Both the position numbers and the translations under genes were made by a program. A stretch of DNA of 64,000 nt from Salticus scenicus. Its lineage: Eukaryota > Arthropoda > Arachnida > Araneae > Salticidae. Where the stretch lies: the NCBI GenBank assembly GCA_963930645.1, contig OZ005653.1, forward strand, positions 111,571,259-111,635,258, given 5' to 3'. Below are positions 1-11,563 of this stretch, one piece after another. Each line of letters starts with the position of its first letter. Within the stretch, counting starts at the first letter, position 1. The notes under the pieces are model-generated. The model made no database searches. It worked only from the letters and a program-made list of their open reading frames with translations, and was not told the DNA's origin.

Positions 1-1099
1 GAACCATAGGGCTTAATGGCTCGCTTAATACTACCTTCTACTATCATATGTCAATGAAATATGCGATAACATACTAATGTGGTATTTCTGTCAGATAAAT
101 AATCATTAGTCAGATAAATAATCATTTTCTATTTTTTTAACCCTATTATGCAATTCACGTAATTTTATATATTAAATTATACATTAAAACTTCATTTGGT
201 CCCTTTTTAAACTGCAACATAATTTTCCACATTTCACATTTTGCCAGGAATTTAAAGCCTTCTTATAGTTGCATGATGTATATATTATTTTGATGTTTCA
301 CATCTTTAAGAGGCAGATAGATTGTATACACATTTATATTGAGATTTGCGATATTTCGGCAGTTAATGGATATGCATTATCGGAAATGCTTTAAAATTTT
401 CCATAACTTACACACACTTTTTTTTAATATTTCTTTAATTTATCTTCTTAATTTTTAAAGCTTTTTCTTCTTTTCTTTTTTTGAGTCTTTTGCGAATACC
501 GTGTCCCCCCCTCACCCCCCCCGTTCCTATGTATTATTTATGCAGTAACCAAACAACATTGTATGTGGTAATTTCTTCTTTAAAAAATGAAAATACATTT
601 AATTTTTCAAATTGTAAAATTCACTTTAAACGATAAATAAAAGTAAAAATAAATATTTGCAACTTTCAAAATACTGTTTTTTTTTTTTTTTTTTTTTTTT
701 TTCAATTACCATTTAAAATACTAAATATATGTGCAAATTAAACGTGTATTTGACATGCAATTTAAATATTCGAAACTTGCAAGATTTTTTTTTTTTTTTT
801 TTTTTTTTTACATAACTAGTGTGAAACGTTTTTAATAAAAGACAACATTCATATACTATACAAGTTTGTATAAGAAACAGGCAACTCTTTCATTGTTTAT
901 TTTCAAACTATATTTACTGTAACGCTAAATTCAGATCGATTTGTTTTGCAATAAATTCTTAAATGCATTAAAATTACTTACATTTTGTGAAAAGGATGTT
1001 ACTCGTCAAATCACGTGCATTTTTTGTCTTTTTGAGCCAAATATTTGGAAATTTTATTTTTATGTAGACTTTCTAGTGGGGTTCCTCCAATAAATTTGA
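1..1099. other. AT-rich non-coding DNA
   Basis: I see no coding sequence, RNA gene or bounded mobile element here. The stretch is AT-rich and has two long T runs (near 677-702 and 785-809) and a C-rich patch near 505-523. The first bases may belong to a repeat that starts before the window. Confidence 0.6.
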
Positions 1100-1800
1100 T
1101 TTATCTTGTATTACCTATGTAAGTAGTATCTCTGTAATTTTTCTCTCAATATTCTGAGTATGCGCTTTAAGGATACATTCCTTCTCAGTAGAATGTCCTT
1201 TACGTCGAACTAGACTCCACAACAAAACTCTGTCTCCTTTCTTGAATTTGCTATGTATATTCTTTAAATTTGCTATGGATTTATGTCATACATAGTCTTC
1301 AATATTTTTGTCGCCATGGGAATTGACTCTCGAACAAAGTTGTGAACGTCTTGAATACGGACCTGGAGATCTTGGATGTAATCCTCTGGCAATGCAGTAG
1401 CATCTGCTGGACAATCAAGCAGGATATAAAAAAGAGGACGAAATTCACACCCAAAACTTATCTGTGCTAGCAAGTAATATAGCAAGTGGTTCCGTGGAAA
1501 ACCTTTTGATACGCAAGCAGGAACAAAAGCTTCTTCAAGTCCCAATCTTGCTACCCCTTGATACATAAAGAGGATCGTTCTGTTTAATTAATAAGGATAG
1601 TGCTGTTAAACCTGTCTACCATGACGTCCGACTGGGGATGTAGAGAAGATGTCTGAGTTCTGTCTATGCTTGAGTAACTTACACAGTCCTTTGAATACAG
1701 TTGAGATTAAATTTGTATTTTGTTTAGTTTCCTTCAATTTGTGGAAGGGCTTTTCGATACACCATTCCTTAAAAAAAGGTCTATATAAAGTTCATGTTTT
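1100..1800 (-). pseudogene. Ty3/gypsy integrase remnant (pol C-terminal part)
   Basis: This is a decayed fragment of a Ty3/gypsy LTR-retrotransposon integrase, read on the minus strand and broken over several frames. In order, I see a core-like segment DLFFKEWCIEKP (about 1793-1736), FKGLCKLLKH (about 1700), the family hallmark LHPQSDVMVDRFNSTI (about 1650-1590; typical families have HPQSDGMVERFN), then EDYIQDLQVRIQDVHNFVRE with MATKILKTMYD (about 1400-1275), and the C-terminal signature FKKGDRVLLWSLVRRKG (about 1250-1200). Reading needs at least three frame changes and crosses stops, and the central part with the second catalytic aspartate appears deleted. No LTR, primer-binding site, protease or reverse transcriptase is seen nearby. 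It is a dead fragment. The assignment rests on motif order, not on a search. Confidence 0.8.
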
Positions 1801-1844
1801 GGAGGATATAAAATGCATTCAGACAAATCAAAAGACTCTTGTTC

Positions 1845-2570
1845 CTAAAGGCAAAGACTTGTCGTCTGACCTTTAACAACGTATACTTGTAAATTAAGAG
1901 CATATCTTTGTGAGTATGCAAGAACCCACATTTCATGCCCAAATTTTATTGGTGTCGATCGCATATATATCTTTTCAGAATGATGACCGTAAGATATCAT
2001 TTCTTCATCGACGCACAAAAATTCTGAAATTATCCCAAACTGTTGAAACTTTTTTGCGAAATTTGCCAATAAATAGGCGTACCTTAGCCAATTTGTCAGT
2101 TAGATGAATCGTAAAAAAATTGCACAGATGAATGTTTTTTTAATGTTTCGAAAACTCATAGATTTTTGCGAATAAAAGGAATACTGCATCATCAGATTTA
2201 GACCAGTATACGTCTTCTTGAAGAAGTGAATGAAATCTAGAAAATAGTATTATCCTCAAGAATCTACAAAGTTCCATTTCTGTCAAAGTAAATCCGATAT
2301 TGTTCTTTTGATTTGCATAACGCTCTGTTTCTGGAATAACTTCATCATCGAAAAAGTTCCTAAATATCTCGAACGGAGTCATCTGCATTATTTCTGGATA
2401 TTCGTCTTATAATGTAGATGAAATCTTTTTCTTTTTTATAGTCAATATATCTGTCACTATAATGGGTTCTGGGGGCTAAGTTATAATTTCTGGATCATCA
2501 TAAAATTCATCTAAATTTAACTGTTCGAAAAAATCTAGCTCTTGTTGCACAGATAGAAATTTCTTAACAA
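1845..2570 (-). pseudogene. piggyBac transposase remnant
   Basis: This is the N-terminal half of a piggyBac-type (DDD) cut-and-paste transposase, decayed. On the minus strand the acidic N-terminus (DFFEQLNLDEFYDDPE) is followed by two in-frame stops, then the domain start TPFEIFRNFFDDEVI, the block FTLTEMELCRFLRIILF, YWSKSDD, then DKLAKVRLFIGKFRKKF in a shifted frame, and the catalytic-region motif CVDEEMISYGHHSEKIY followed by MWVLAYSQRYALNLQVY. The VDE aspartate corresponds to the first catalytic residue of the family. The sequence stops near VKG; the other catalytic aspartates and the cysteine-rich C-terminus are missing. It abuts the gypsy integrase fragment on the same strand. I found no TTAA-flanked terminal repeats. 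It cannot encode a working transposase. Confidence 0.85.
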
Positions 2571-3376
2571 TTTATTTCTCAAATTTGAAATATACGCAAT
2601 GAAGCAAATAAACAAACTAGAAAAAAAAAAAATCTTCTCTCCATAGATATTTTTCTAATCTAATAACGGCATAGTCAAGTCAAGGAAAAAAAAAAAGCGC
2701 AAGTATCCAGTTTTGCCCGTGAAAGTGAGGGAGGAAAGGGAGAGAAGAATCGAAAAAATCTTATTGGTGACAAAAAATAAATAAGGCGACAATGTTCCTA
2801 AAAAGGGAACAAGCTGTTTATTCTTTCGTTGAGAACGCACTGTTGAAATTTTTTACATTGATTGAATGCTGTATGACACAATGTTAGAAAATTGAAACCA
2901 ATAGAATATTTTTAGTTTATTATTTTTAAAAAATATAACCATAGATATTAAATATGGTGAAAAAATGAAATTTCCCATATTTAAAATTCTATAAAAAATA
3001 CAAATTTCGAGATGTCCTTTATATAAAATTTACACAATTCGCTGCATTTTTTTTTAGATTCAAAGACAATTGATCTTGTAAAAATGAATTGAATATTTGG
3101 TTTAAAAAAAAAAAAAAAGAAAAGTGAATGTTCCCAAAATGTGAGCATTGACACCTGAATGTATATCGACACAAACAACCATAACAGAAAAGCACAATAA
3201 ATGACATATAAAGTTACCATTCTTCTTTCTTTTTTTTTTTTTTTTTTTTTTTTTTGTCGCAGCAATCAAATATAAACAAAATATAACTCAAATCAAACTT
3301 TTAAATAAAAGTTTATTTAGTATTAAATTGTTTAAATATCAATAACTTATTTTTCAATTCTTCATTTAAATCATTA
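2571..3376. other. AT-rich non-coding DNA
   Basis: No gene or bounded element seen. It holds several A or T runs, including a 30-base T tract ending near 3255. Open frames here are low-complexity Lys/Phe-rich translations of those runs and are not credible genes. Confidence 0.6.
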
Positions 3377-3684
3377 CTAGCAGACTTTGCCCGCTTCGCT
3401 GGGCACTATATTTAAAGGATTTCTTTTTAATTAAATAATTGAAACGTTTAAATGAATATATTTCGATTGGCGACTATTTTCTTCACAGTTTTAGCATGGG
3501 ATCTCCTTGACAATAGCAAACATTTTTTGAACTTCTCAAATTTTTGCAATAAAACTATAATTAATACGAATATTCTCGAAAACAGTCAAATAGAAATGTT
3601 AATACTTCGAATATTCTGGAAACAGTTGAAGCTATTACTCGTACAGTAAAAGTCACTATTCGATGAATGGTAGAATAAGAGAAC

Positions 3685-4110
3685 ACACGTAAGTCGTTTT
3701 CGCAGCAGTCACTATAACGCACGTATGTACACTTCACGCACATGAAAACCAAAAAAAAAAAAAAAAAAATCACTGGACAGCCCTACAACGCTGTGCATGA
3801 ATCTGAGAACACACGAAACTTGGGTTCGCGGCATATCACGCCTGTTTAAACCAGTAACCATCACTGGACACCCCTCAATCGCTATGCATGAATTTGAAAA
3901 CGCACGTAACTCGGTTCCGGGGCAATCACTATCACGCATGTTGAAACAAAAACAAACAACAACAACAACAACAAAAGAAAAAAACATCACTGGACACCTC
4001 TACTCGCTGTGCATGAATCTAAAAACGCACGAAACTCCTTTTCGCAGCAATCACTGTCAAACATATTAAAACCAAAAAAAAAAAAAAAAATCACTGGACA
4101 CCTCTACCTT
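3685..4110. repeat. diverged minisatellite, units about 91-126 bp
   Basis: Four copies of a unit beginning CACTGGACA start at 3771, 3862, 3988 and 4092, after a partial copy from about 3685. Each contains a GCATGAAT core and a GCAATCACT-like segment. Unit length differs mainly because of expanded A or (CAA) runs between copies. The array lies inside the Helitron-like element. Confidence 0.75.
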
Positions 4111-4400
4111 AAATCAATGAAAATCAAATAAATCAATCAAATCACCCGTAATTCCTCCTAACGTAGCTCTAGTCCAACGCAAAATACACTCAAATCAATA
4201 AAAATCAAATAAACCAATCAAATCTTTCGTAATTCCTCATAACGTAGCGGTAGTTCAATGTAAAATACACTCATATCAATGAAAATAGAAAAAAAACAAT
4301 CAAATATCTTGTAATTCCTCATAACGTAGCAGTAGTTCAATGTAAAATACACTTAAATCAATGAAAATCAAATAAACCAATCAAATATCTCCTAAGATTC
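4111..4400. repeat. 81-bp minisatellite, about 3.5 copies
   Basis: Units starting with AAATCAAT or ATATCAAT lie at 4111, 4192, 4273 and 4355, spacing 81, 81 and 82 bp. Each carries GTAATTCCTC, AACGTAGC and AAAATACACT in the same order. It follows directly on the preceding minisatellite. Confidence 0.85.
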
Positions 4401-4829
4401 TTCATCTGCGTCATTATAGAAATGGGAACTTTTATTTTCATATTTTTATTAATTAAAAGAAAACTAATCAAAAATTCGAAAATCTGACTTCGATATGCCC
4501 AATGATCCTTCGAAGGGCACCTTTGTGTTAAAACACGTGACTGTCCGAACTACCGTTTTCGAGAACAGCGAAATATACATATATATATATATACAAATAT
4601 TGCTCACTTAATAGTACAAGTTTATTATTATTGTTATTATTATTTTAATGTAATTGCTTTTCTGAAATATTTTACAAGTCTCGAAATTTCAGTTAAAATT
4701 AAATCATTGTAAATCGTATCTACATAATTAACACAGGAAGGATGAATTAAAAATATCTTTTAAATAAAAATTATGCTTAAAACTTAAATATAATAGCAAT
4801 ATTTTTATAATATATTTTTCTTCAGAAGG

Positions 4830-5240
4830 GTAATAATGTTGTCAATTCGTAAATAAATATCCTAGAATTAAATAACAAAGCTTATAAAAAAGAAACCTGT
4901 CTTATTTTACTTTTATTTTATAATCTTTGGTAGACAGAATAAAATACACACGTCAAGCGTTTGAAAGAAAAATCAATAAAATGACTTTTTGATAGTAGGA
5001 TTTTCCGTTAAACAATTCAAGAACAATTTGCGAAGAAAGTTTTATAAAAAAGGAAAACATTTAAGAAACATTTTTAATGCCTAAGGAAAGTTAGAGGATT
5101 TGCAAGTTAACAGAGATTATGACAACTTAAAAAAAAAAAAAAAAATTGATGAATTGTGATTTAAGTTAATGACATTAATGCCACACACACACACAAATAA
5201 AATAAATAAAATAATAAATAAAATAATGATTATTGAGGAC
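4830..5240 (+). repeat. dispersed repeat, paired with 28130-28430
   Basis: A diverged copy shares the order ATAAAATGACTTTTTGATAG, CGTTAAACAATT, ACAATTTGCGA and AAGGAAAGTTAG with 28130-28430 in the same orientation. No coding potential or clear termini are seen. The family could be a non-autonomous element or an old duplication. Confidence 0.65.
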
Positions 5241-5288
5241 TATAAAAAGAGACAAATCATCTAAACATTGTTTTTAAGCTATTGTATA

Positions 5289-6971
5289 CACTAAGCGACA
5301 AAAAAAAAACCGCAGTGCAGAAAAAATGACTTATACCATTTTAATTTGTAATAACTTTAAAATTAATGTTTGAAACAAATAAAACTGTCTTATTTGCATA
5401 ATACCAAAGGTATGAAATTATAACTATGTACATTTTCGATTTAATAATTCGCTTTATTGCACTCTACGAGGTACTTTTTAAAAATCTGCATAAAATTTTC
5501 TTTTTGAACATAATGTAATAACCATACACTTTGTATTCTATTATGATTTATTATATGAAATAAACAAGTTGTATTTTAATATATGAAGTAAAACTATTTA
5601 TTTGTTAGATCTAAGCAATTTTTTATTAAAAATATGTATTCTGCATTGGGTTAATTTCGCCTTTATATGAAATTACTGCTTTAATGCAAAATGGCATAGT
5701 TTTATACAGTGTTTTAATATAAATCTCAGAAATTTCAATGTGCCAAATATCACAAATAAATTTTTCTAGTTCTGGCAGAGTTATAGGCTGCAAATTTTGA
5801 ATCCTCTCCCCTCTCCCCCACCTTTTTATAGACGAAACATTTTCGAGCGGATCGCGATTAGGACAATTTTCATGTCTGGTAAAGAAGAAATTCTACTATA
5901 TCCTTTGTGGGATTTAACTTAAAGTGAAAAAAGATATGATTACGTACAGAATTATAGGTTATCATGAGAATGGATAAGAAATTTTGACAATTAGAAGGGA
6001 ATAAACTTACCACAGACGCCGTGTTAGTAAGGTGCAATCATCTTGAAATGTTGTTTGCAGAAATGTCCAAGATACCTCCAAAATAGTCGGGGTCAGGCAC
6101 CACTTTTATGAAGATTGTGTTTTATTTCGAGTAAATTGATACCCTGAGAATAAAAACTTGCCCGACTGTTTGAAAAGTTATGCACCTCCGTACCATAATG
6201 TACGGAGAATGTGTCACTGTTTTAAAAGTGCGATTTTCATTAAGTCAGTCATATTTTCGTTGTCAGATCTGCTTGTTTTCTTTAGCTCGAAATAAGTTAA
6301 ACTTGACTCATCAAAGAGAACCAGTTCAGCCCAATAATTAACTAATCATTTTTTAATTTTTTAGCCATCTGAGGTCTTGCTTTCCTAATTTTTTTTACTA
6401 AGAATGGATTTTTTTCAAATTTTCTGTCATTTAAACCTGCTTCGTTTGATAGGTGCTGCGCTGTAGTTGAAGAAATTATGCTGCTAAACACTTTTTTTTT
6501 TAAATCTCTTTTATGTTCTAAATGTAATACAAACCTATTTTATAAGTAATGGCTTTTTAACTTAAGGTGATCTCGCTTGGATGAGCGACATGACCGCCTA
6601 AAACAAAATTTCCTGTTTAAACGGCCAAAAAATTTTATATCTTGCTAAAATCCATTTTACCAATACTTCGTTAATATTTAATTATTTTGCCATCTCACGT
6701 ATTAAAATATTTTTTAAGTTTCCTTCAAAAATTAATACTTTTTGTGCCATCGTTAACTGCCTTATTCTTACTATTTTTGAAATAATTTATAAAATTACAA
6801 TTTTCCTGATAATTGCAATTTGCTTTTAACACTGGACTCAAAGCTAAAGTGTATGTGGAGGATAACATAATAAAATTTGTTCGAAAATTTGCTTTTTAAA
6901 CGATAAAATTGGCGGTTGCAGAAGGCGAAAAGGAAAATATCCAAGTGCGGCTTTTTTTTTGTCGCTTAGTG
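5289..6971 (-). mobile_element. Tc1/mariner-family element, copy A
   Basis: A complete 1683-bp DNA transposon. It starts CACTAAGCGAC followed by an A run and CCGCAGTGC, and ends GTGCGGC, a T run and GTCGCTTAGTG, giving terminal inverted repeats of about 28 bp. Both sides are flanked by TA, the target duplication of the Tc1/mariner superfamily. The interior holds a decayed transposase on the minus strand and a long AT-rich stretch between the stop codon and the left end. A sister copy of almost the same length (1682 bp) lies at 20793-22474. Confidence 0.9.
5626..6600 (-). pseudogene. Tc1/mariner transposase, decayed
   Basis: Minus-strand relic of a DDE transposase. Recognisable parts, N to C: FEKNPFLVKKIRKARPQMAK (about 6420-6350, the segment before the catalytic core of Tc1 proteins), LVLFDESSLTYFEL (about 6330-6283, carrying the first catalytic aspartate as DES), CPNRDPLENVSSIKR (about 5865-5820, matching the SPDLNPIENLWS block that holds the third catalytic residue region), then an intact C-terminal frame with TLPELEKFICDIW and LYKTMPFCIKAVIS ending in a TAA at 5626-5628. 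Several frameshifts and stops separate these blocks, and the second aspartate block is not legible. The N-terminal DNA-binding region is mostly lost. It is not functional. Confidence 0.85.
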
Positions 6972-6973
6972 TA

Positions 6974-7220
6974 GCTTTTATCGCGGGCTTTGAGCGCGGC
7001 GGCCGAATCGAAAAATTCCGTAACGAAAAAAAAACCTAACACAGTTCGGTAGACTTCGGCTATACGAAGCTCGCACAGATCGAGACGAGCTGCTCCGAAA
7101 TCGGACGAATACATAAGCAGCTGTTTGTGAGAAAGTATATAGGTGTATAGGTATCTATCATCTATGTACAACAGTGAATAGCTGTACGCGTAAAATTTGT
7201 GTATAAAGTAGATCAGATAA
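6974..7220. other. short GC-richer spacer
   Basis: A patch rich in CG dinucleotides (for example GAGCGCGGCGGCCGAATCG near 6990) between the Tc1 copy and the tandem array. A 113-residue open frame crosses it on the minus strand but has no recognisable family features and overlaps the transposon end. It may be a leftover of an older insertion. Confidence 0.4.
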
Positions 7221-9290
7221 AACTTGAATATCTCCATTCGACTTACAGACCTTTAAAACCTATTAAATAGCTTTTCTCTATTAAAATTTATTTTCTTATC
7301 ATTATTGTTATCTTATCATTATTGTTATCTTATTCATTAATATCAAAGAAAAACCTTGAATATCCCCATTCGACTTGCAGGCCTTTAAAACATATTAAAT
7401 ACCTTTTCTCTATTAAAATTTGTTTTATATCGGTCACCACGCTTAAAAAGTGTAACTTGAATTAATATCAAAGAAAAAACTTGAATATCCCCATTCGACT
7501 TGCAGGCCTTTAAAACATATTAAATACCTTTTTTCTATTAAAATTTGTTTTCTTATCGGTCACCATGCTCAAAAAGTGTAACTTGAATTAATATCAAAGA
7601 TAAAACTTGAATATCTCCATTCGACTTACAGGCCTTTAAAAACCTATTAAATACCTTTTCTCTAATAAAATTTGTTTTCTTATCATTATTGATATCTTAT
7701 CATTATTGTTATCTTATTCATTAATATCAAAGAAAAAATTTGAATATCCCCATTCGACTTGCAGGCCTTTAAAACCTATTAAATACCTTTTCTCTATTAA
7801 AATTTGTCTTCTTATCGGTCACCACGCTCAAAAAGTGTAACTTGAATTAATATCAAAGAAAAAAATTGAATATCCCCATTCGACTTGCAGGCCTTTAAAA
7901 CCTACTAAAAAAACCTTTTCTCTATTAAAATTTGTTTTCTTATCATTATTGTTATCTTATCATTATTGTTATCTTATTCATTAATATCAAAGAAAAACCT
8001 TGAATATCCCCATTCGACTTGCAGGCCTTTAAAACCTATTAAATACCTTTTCTCTATTAAAATTTCTTTTATATCGGTCACCACGCTAAAAAAGTGTAAC
8101 TTGAATTAATATCAAAGAAAAAACTTGAATATCCCCATTCGACTTGCAGGCCTTTAAAACCTATTAAAAAAAACTTTTCTCTATTAAAATTTGTTTTCTT
8201 ATCATTATTGTTATCTTATCATTATTGTTATCTTATTCATTAATATCAAAGAAAAACCTTGAATGTCCCCATTCGACTTGCAGGCCTTTAAAACCTATTA
8301 AATACCTTTTCTCTATTAAAATTTCTTTTATATCGGTCACCACGCTAAAAAAGAGTAACTTGAATTAATATCAAAGAAAAAGCTTGAATATCCCCATTCG
8401 ACTTGCAGGCCTTTAAAACCTATTAAAATACCTTTTCTCTATTAAAATTTGTTTTCTTATCATTATTGTTATCTTATGATTATTGTTATCTTATTCATTA
8501 ATATCAAAGAAAAAACTTGAATGTCCCCATTCGACTTGCAGGCCTTTAAAACCTATTAAATACCTTTTCTCTATTAAAATTTGCTTTCTTATCGGTCACC
8601 ACGCTCAAAAAGTGTAACTTGAATTAATATCAAAGAAAAAACTTGAATATCCCCATTCGACTTGCAGGCCTTTAAAACCTATTAAAATACCTTTTCTCTA
8701 TTAAAATTTGTTTTCTTATTATTTTTATCTTATTCATTAATATCAAAGGAAAAACTTGAATATCCCCATTCGACTTACAGGCCTTTAAAGCTTATTAAAT
8801 ACCTTTTCTCTATTAAAATTTATTTTCTTATCGGTCACCACGCTCAAAAAGTGTAACTTGAATTAATAACAAAGAAAAAACTTGAATATCCCCATTCGAC
8901 TTGCAGGCCTTTAAAACCTATTAAATACCTTTTCTCTATTAAAATTTGTTTTCTTATCGGTCACCACGCTCAAAAAGTGTAACTTGAAATTATATCAAAG
9001 AAAAAACTTGAATATCCCCATTCGACTTGCAGGCCTTTAAAAACCTATTAAAATACCTTTTCTCAAAAAATAGAGTTAGATCATTCAAATTTGGTACATC
9101 GAGGTTTTCGATACCTACAAATCGATTGCGGATAATTTTGATATATTCTCATTGCGGATATATTCTCATTGCGGATATATTCTCATTTATTCAATAAAAG
9201 AAAAAAATTTGTTTTCTTATCGGTCACCACGCTCAAAAACTGTAACTTGAATTAATATCAAAGAAAAAACTTGAATTAATATCAAAGAAA
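7221..9290. repeat. tandem array with dimeric higher-order structure
   Basis: Fifteen copies of a unit containing CCCCATTCGACTTGCAGGCC start (at the TCCCC or TCTCC) at 7231, 7363, 7488, 7614, 7747, 7873, 8007, 8132, 8266, 8391, 8524, 8650, 8763, 8889 and 9015. Spacing alternates between about 133 and 125-126 for most of the array. The longer unit ends with copies of CATTATTGTTATCTTAT; the shorter ends with CGGTCACCACGCTCAAAAAG. That makes a dimeric repeat of about 259 bp. The last units (from 8763) are all of the shorter type apart from one 113-bp spacing. About 130 bp near 9066-9200 interrupt the array and resemble Helitron interior sequence in reverse. No transcription unit is seen. Confidence 0.95.
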
Positions 9291-11185
9291 AAAAAAATAC
9301 TGCATAAATAAAATAAATAAATAATTATAATTGCATAAGTTGATAAAAAATGCTATGCAGTAGCTTTACCGCGGCAGTCCTCGAGTGCCACACGTACTTT
9401 TTTTTTTTGTTTTTTTTTTTTTAATCTGTTAAACAAAAATCAATTACAACGGATATTCATTAATTAACTAACGATAATGTAATATTCATTAACATTGCAA
9501 TTTATGCTTTAAATCGTTGGTTTCACATATTTTATTTGCAATATTAACATTTTTACATTTACATTGAATTTGTTTAACTACATTTTTGAATTGTAGAAAA
9601 ATTAGGTTTCATTAACTAATGATAAAGATGTGAAATATAAAATGTATTTTTTATTTTAAACAATCAAATGTCAAATATATGTTTAGGTATATTTAGTATG
9701 TTTACGTATTAAATTATTTTCCCTACTTATTTACTATACATTTTACTGTGATTTATTAATATTAACTTTTATGTTTGTTTTACAAAATTAGTTAAATAAA
9801 TAAATAATGTAGCTAAAAACTAAAATTATCTGATAGTTTTGTAGGATTTAACCAATAATATATAAATTTTGGGGAATGGTGAAAACACTGTTACGAGAAA
9901 AAAAAAATTTCGAAATTCATTATTAATAATAATAATAATAATATGTCTATATTATATGACTTCTTTATACATTTATTAGAATATACATATTCTTAAGAAA
10001 ACATTGAAATTTTTGTGTCAGGTTACTGGTTTGTAAATAAACAGGCAATTTCCATTCCATGAACATTTCTAAATGCATATGAAAGAAAAAAAAAATACTC
10101 TTACTGCAAAAGTCATCGTAACAGAATTATGCAAACAGTGGAGCACGAATAGAGTAGTTTGTTCAGAAATAGTAATTCACATCGTATTACAGATTCGCTC
10201 ATTGGCAAATGTGCAGCTTAAAGTTTAATGGGATTCACTCGAGTGTAGATGGTATAGTTTTGTTCTCTTTGGCGAAAATTAGTGGCGAGAAACGATATGT
10301 TATTTCAAACAATTAACTTTATTAAAATTAGGAAAGTGTTTACTAATTCTGGCTGCCTTGAAATATATTTCATCAAATTTCGCCGCTAATAACCCAATTC
10401 TCCAAGTTCGTTACTTACGCAGATTTTGGTTTTGACATCGACATTGACGATTTGGCGAAGAAATTGGTAACATGACAAGCGAATTTGTCGAAAATTTTGT
10501 AATTCAGGATTGGCGAAGTGTGAAAGCTCATATCTCAATAAGAAAAGTTTTCTGGAATTTTCTAGTAAGTTTCATTGTTTAGAACGCAGAACAAAGTTCT
10601 TGAAATGTTGTATAAATGACTGACAAGTCTATAAATAAAAGAGAGTTATTATTGATGGTTTTAGATTAGATCTTGCACATTTCGATACGTGCAATTTTCT
10701 ATAACGTATTGCAGTAAAAATTAAAACAGGTGGTATATATATATTCATTTTTTTTTCTTTTTTTAACCATGATGGTGAACCTTTACTAAGCGTCAAATTA
10801 GTGAATTTGGTATCCGATCGTTGCGAAAAGGCGTAGTTTAGGAATTTCAATGTTTGGAATCTCAAACTTCAATAGGAGTGAAGTTCTGGAATTTTTTGGA
10901 ATAATTCATTAATTTATAGCGCAGAACTACGTGGGAAATTCTACGTATATAGCACTGCCAAGACCCAACAAACAGAGCATTTTTTGACAACGTACTTTGC
11001 AATAGATTTTTGTTTCTGAATCATCGAAATATGTCCTCTGCAGCGTAGTTAAACATTTTTATCTTGATTTCTGTAGTCCGAATAACTGTTTCATAGGTTT
11101 TCTTCCAGAATATTCTTTGATTATTCATTTTTGTGGTAAAACATTAAATTTATTAAAATGTTTCTTAAATATATATTAAATAAAT
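9291..11185. other. AT-rich non-coding DNA
   Basis: No gene or bounded element. It holds (ATAA)n and (AAT)n tracts. A weak internal similarity exists between about 10540-10590 and 10888-10930 (CTGGAATTTT followed by GCAGAAC). Sequence near 9660-9745 resembles 28730-28850, so part of this stretch is another dispersed repeat copy. Confidence 0.5.
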
Positions 11186-11187
11186 TA

Positions 11188-11561
11188 CCCAACAAACACA
11201 TATTTGTCGGTAGCTGTACGGTCCAGCATCGGCAATTACGGCATGTCGATCTATACGTCAAAGTGTGCTCGGTCCGGAATCGCAACAGAGTCGGCAAACC
11301 GATGACTGTTTTGTGATCGGAAATACGCTTGTGGGCCAAAACACTTTACATAATGTTTTAAACACATAGACTATCGTTACGCCGATAGGATATATTTCTC
11401 CGATACTGATCCAAATATGGGCCGATGCCATTTGGCGACGTTGCGGCGGAGAGGACAAAAACTTTATGGAACCGATACTGAAGGTGGTATGTGCGCCATA
11501 ATCACTGTTCGGCATGCCGTACGACTTCCGTAATAGGCCCGACTGTCGTGTGTTTGTTGGG
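11188..11561. mobile_element. MITE with CCCAACAAACAC ends
   Basis: A 374-bp element starts CCCAACAAACAC and ends with the exact inverse GTGTTTGTTGGG. TA lies on both sides, as expected of a Tc1/mariner-type target duplication. Its body is clearly less AT-rich than the flanks and has no transposase. A related fragment, ACCCAACAAACAG, is seen near 10965. Open frames crossing it are chance frames. Confidence 0.75.
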
Positions 11562-11563
11562 TA

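Larger units (their letters stand above)
3377..4590 (-). mobile_element. Helitron-like element, 3' end clear, 5' end uncertain
   Basis: On the minus strand the element ends in CTAG followed by T, with a hairpin just inside: GCCC (3389-3392) pairs with GGGC (3401-3404) around the loop GCTTCGCT. A 3' CTRR end preceded by a short hairpin, inserted between A and T, is the Helitron signature. The same terminus recurs at 30552 and 37487. The interior has two minisatellites (3685-4110 and 4111-4400). A TCTATATAT 5' end like that of the other two copies is not found; the (TA) tract at 4574-4592 is only a guess for the limit. No Rep/helicase coding is present, so the element is non-autonomous. Confidence 0.55.

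Noticed and set aside
2981..3265. Lys/Phe-rich frames on the minus strand
   Set aside because: Translations of A and T runs in AT-rich DNA, with no conserved features.
6896..7237. 113-residue minus-strand frame
   Set aside because: It crosses the end of the Tc1 element into flanking DNA and has no family features; chance opening in a GC-richer patch.
7221..9290. possible CRISPR-like array
   Set aside because: Units repeat over their whole length with no unique spacers, and the host is eukaryotic; it is a satellite.
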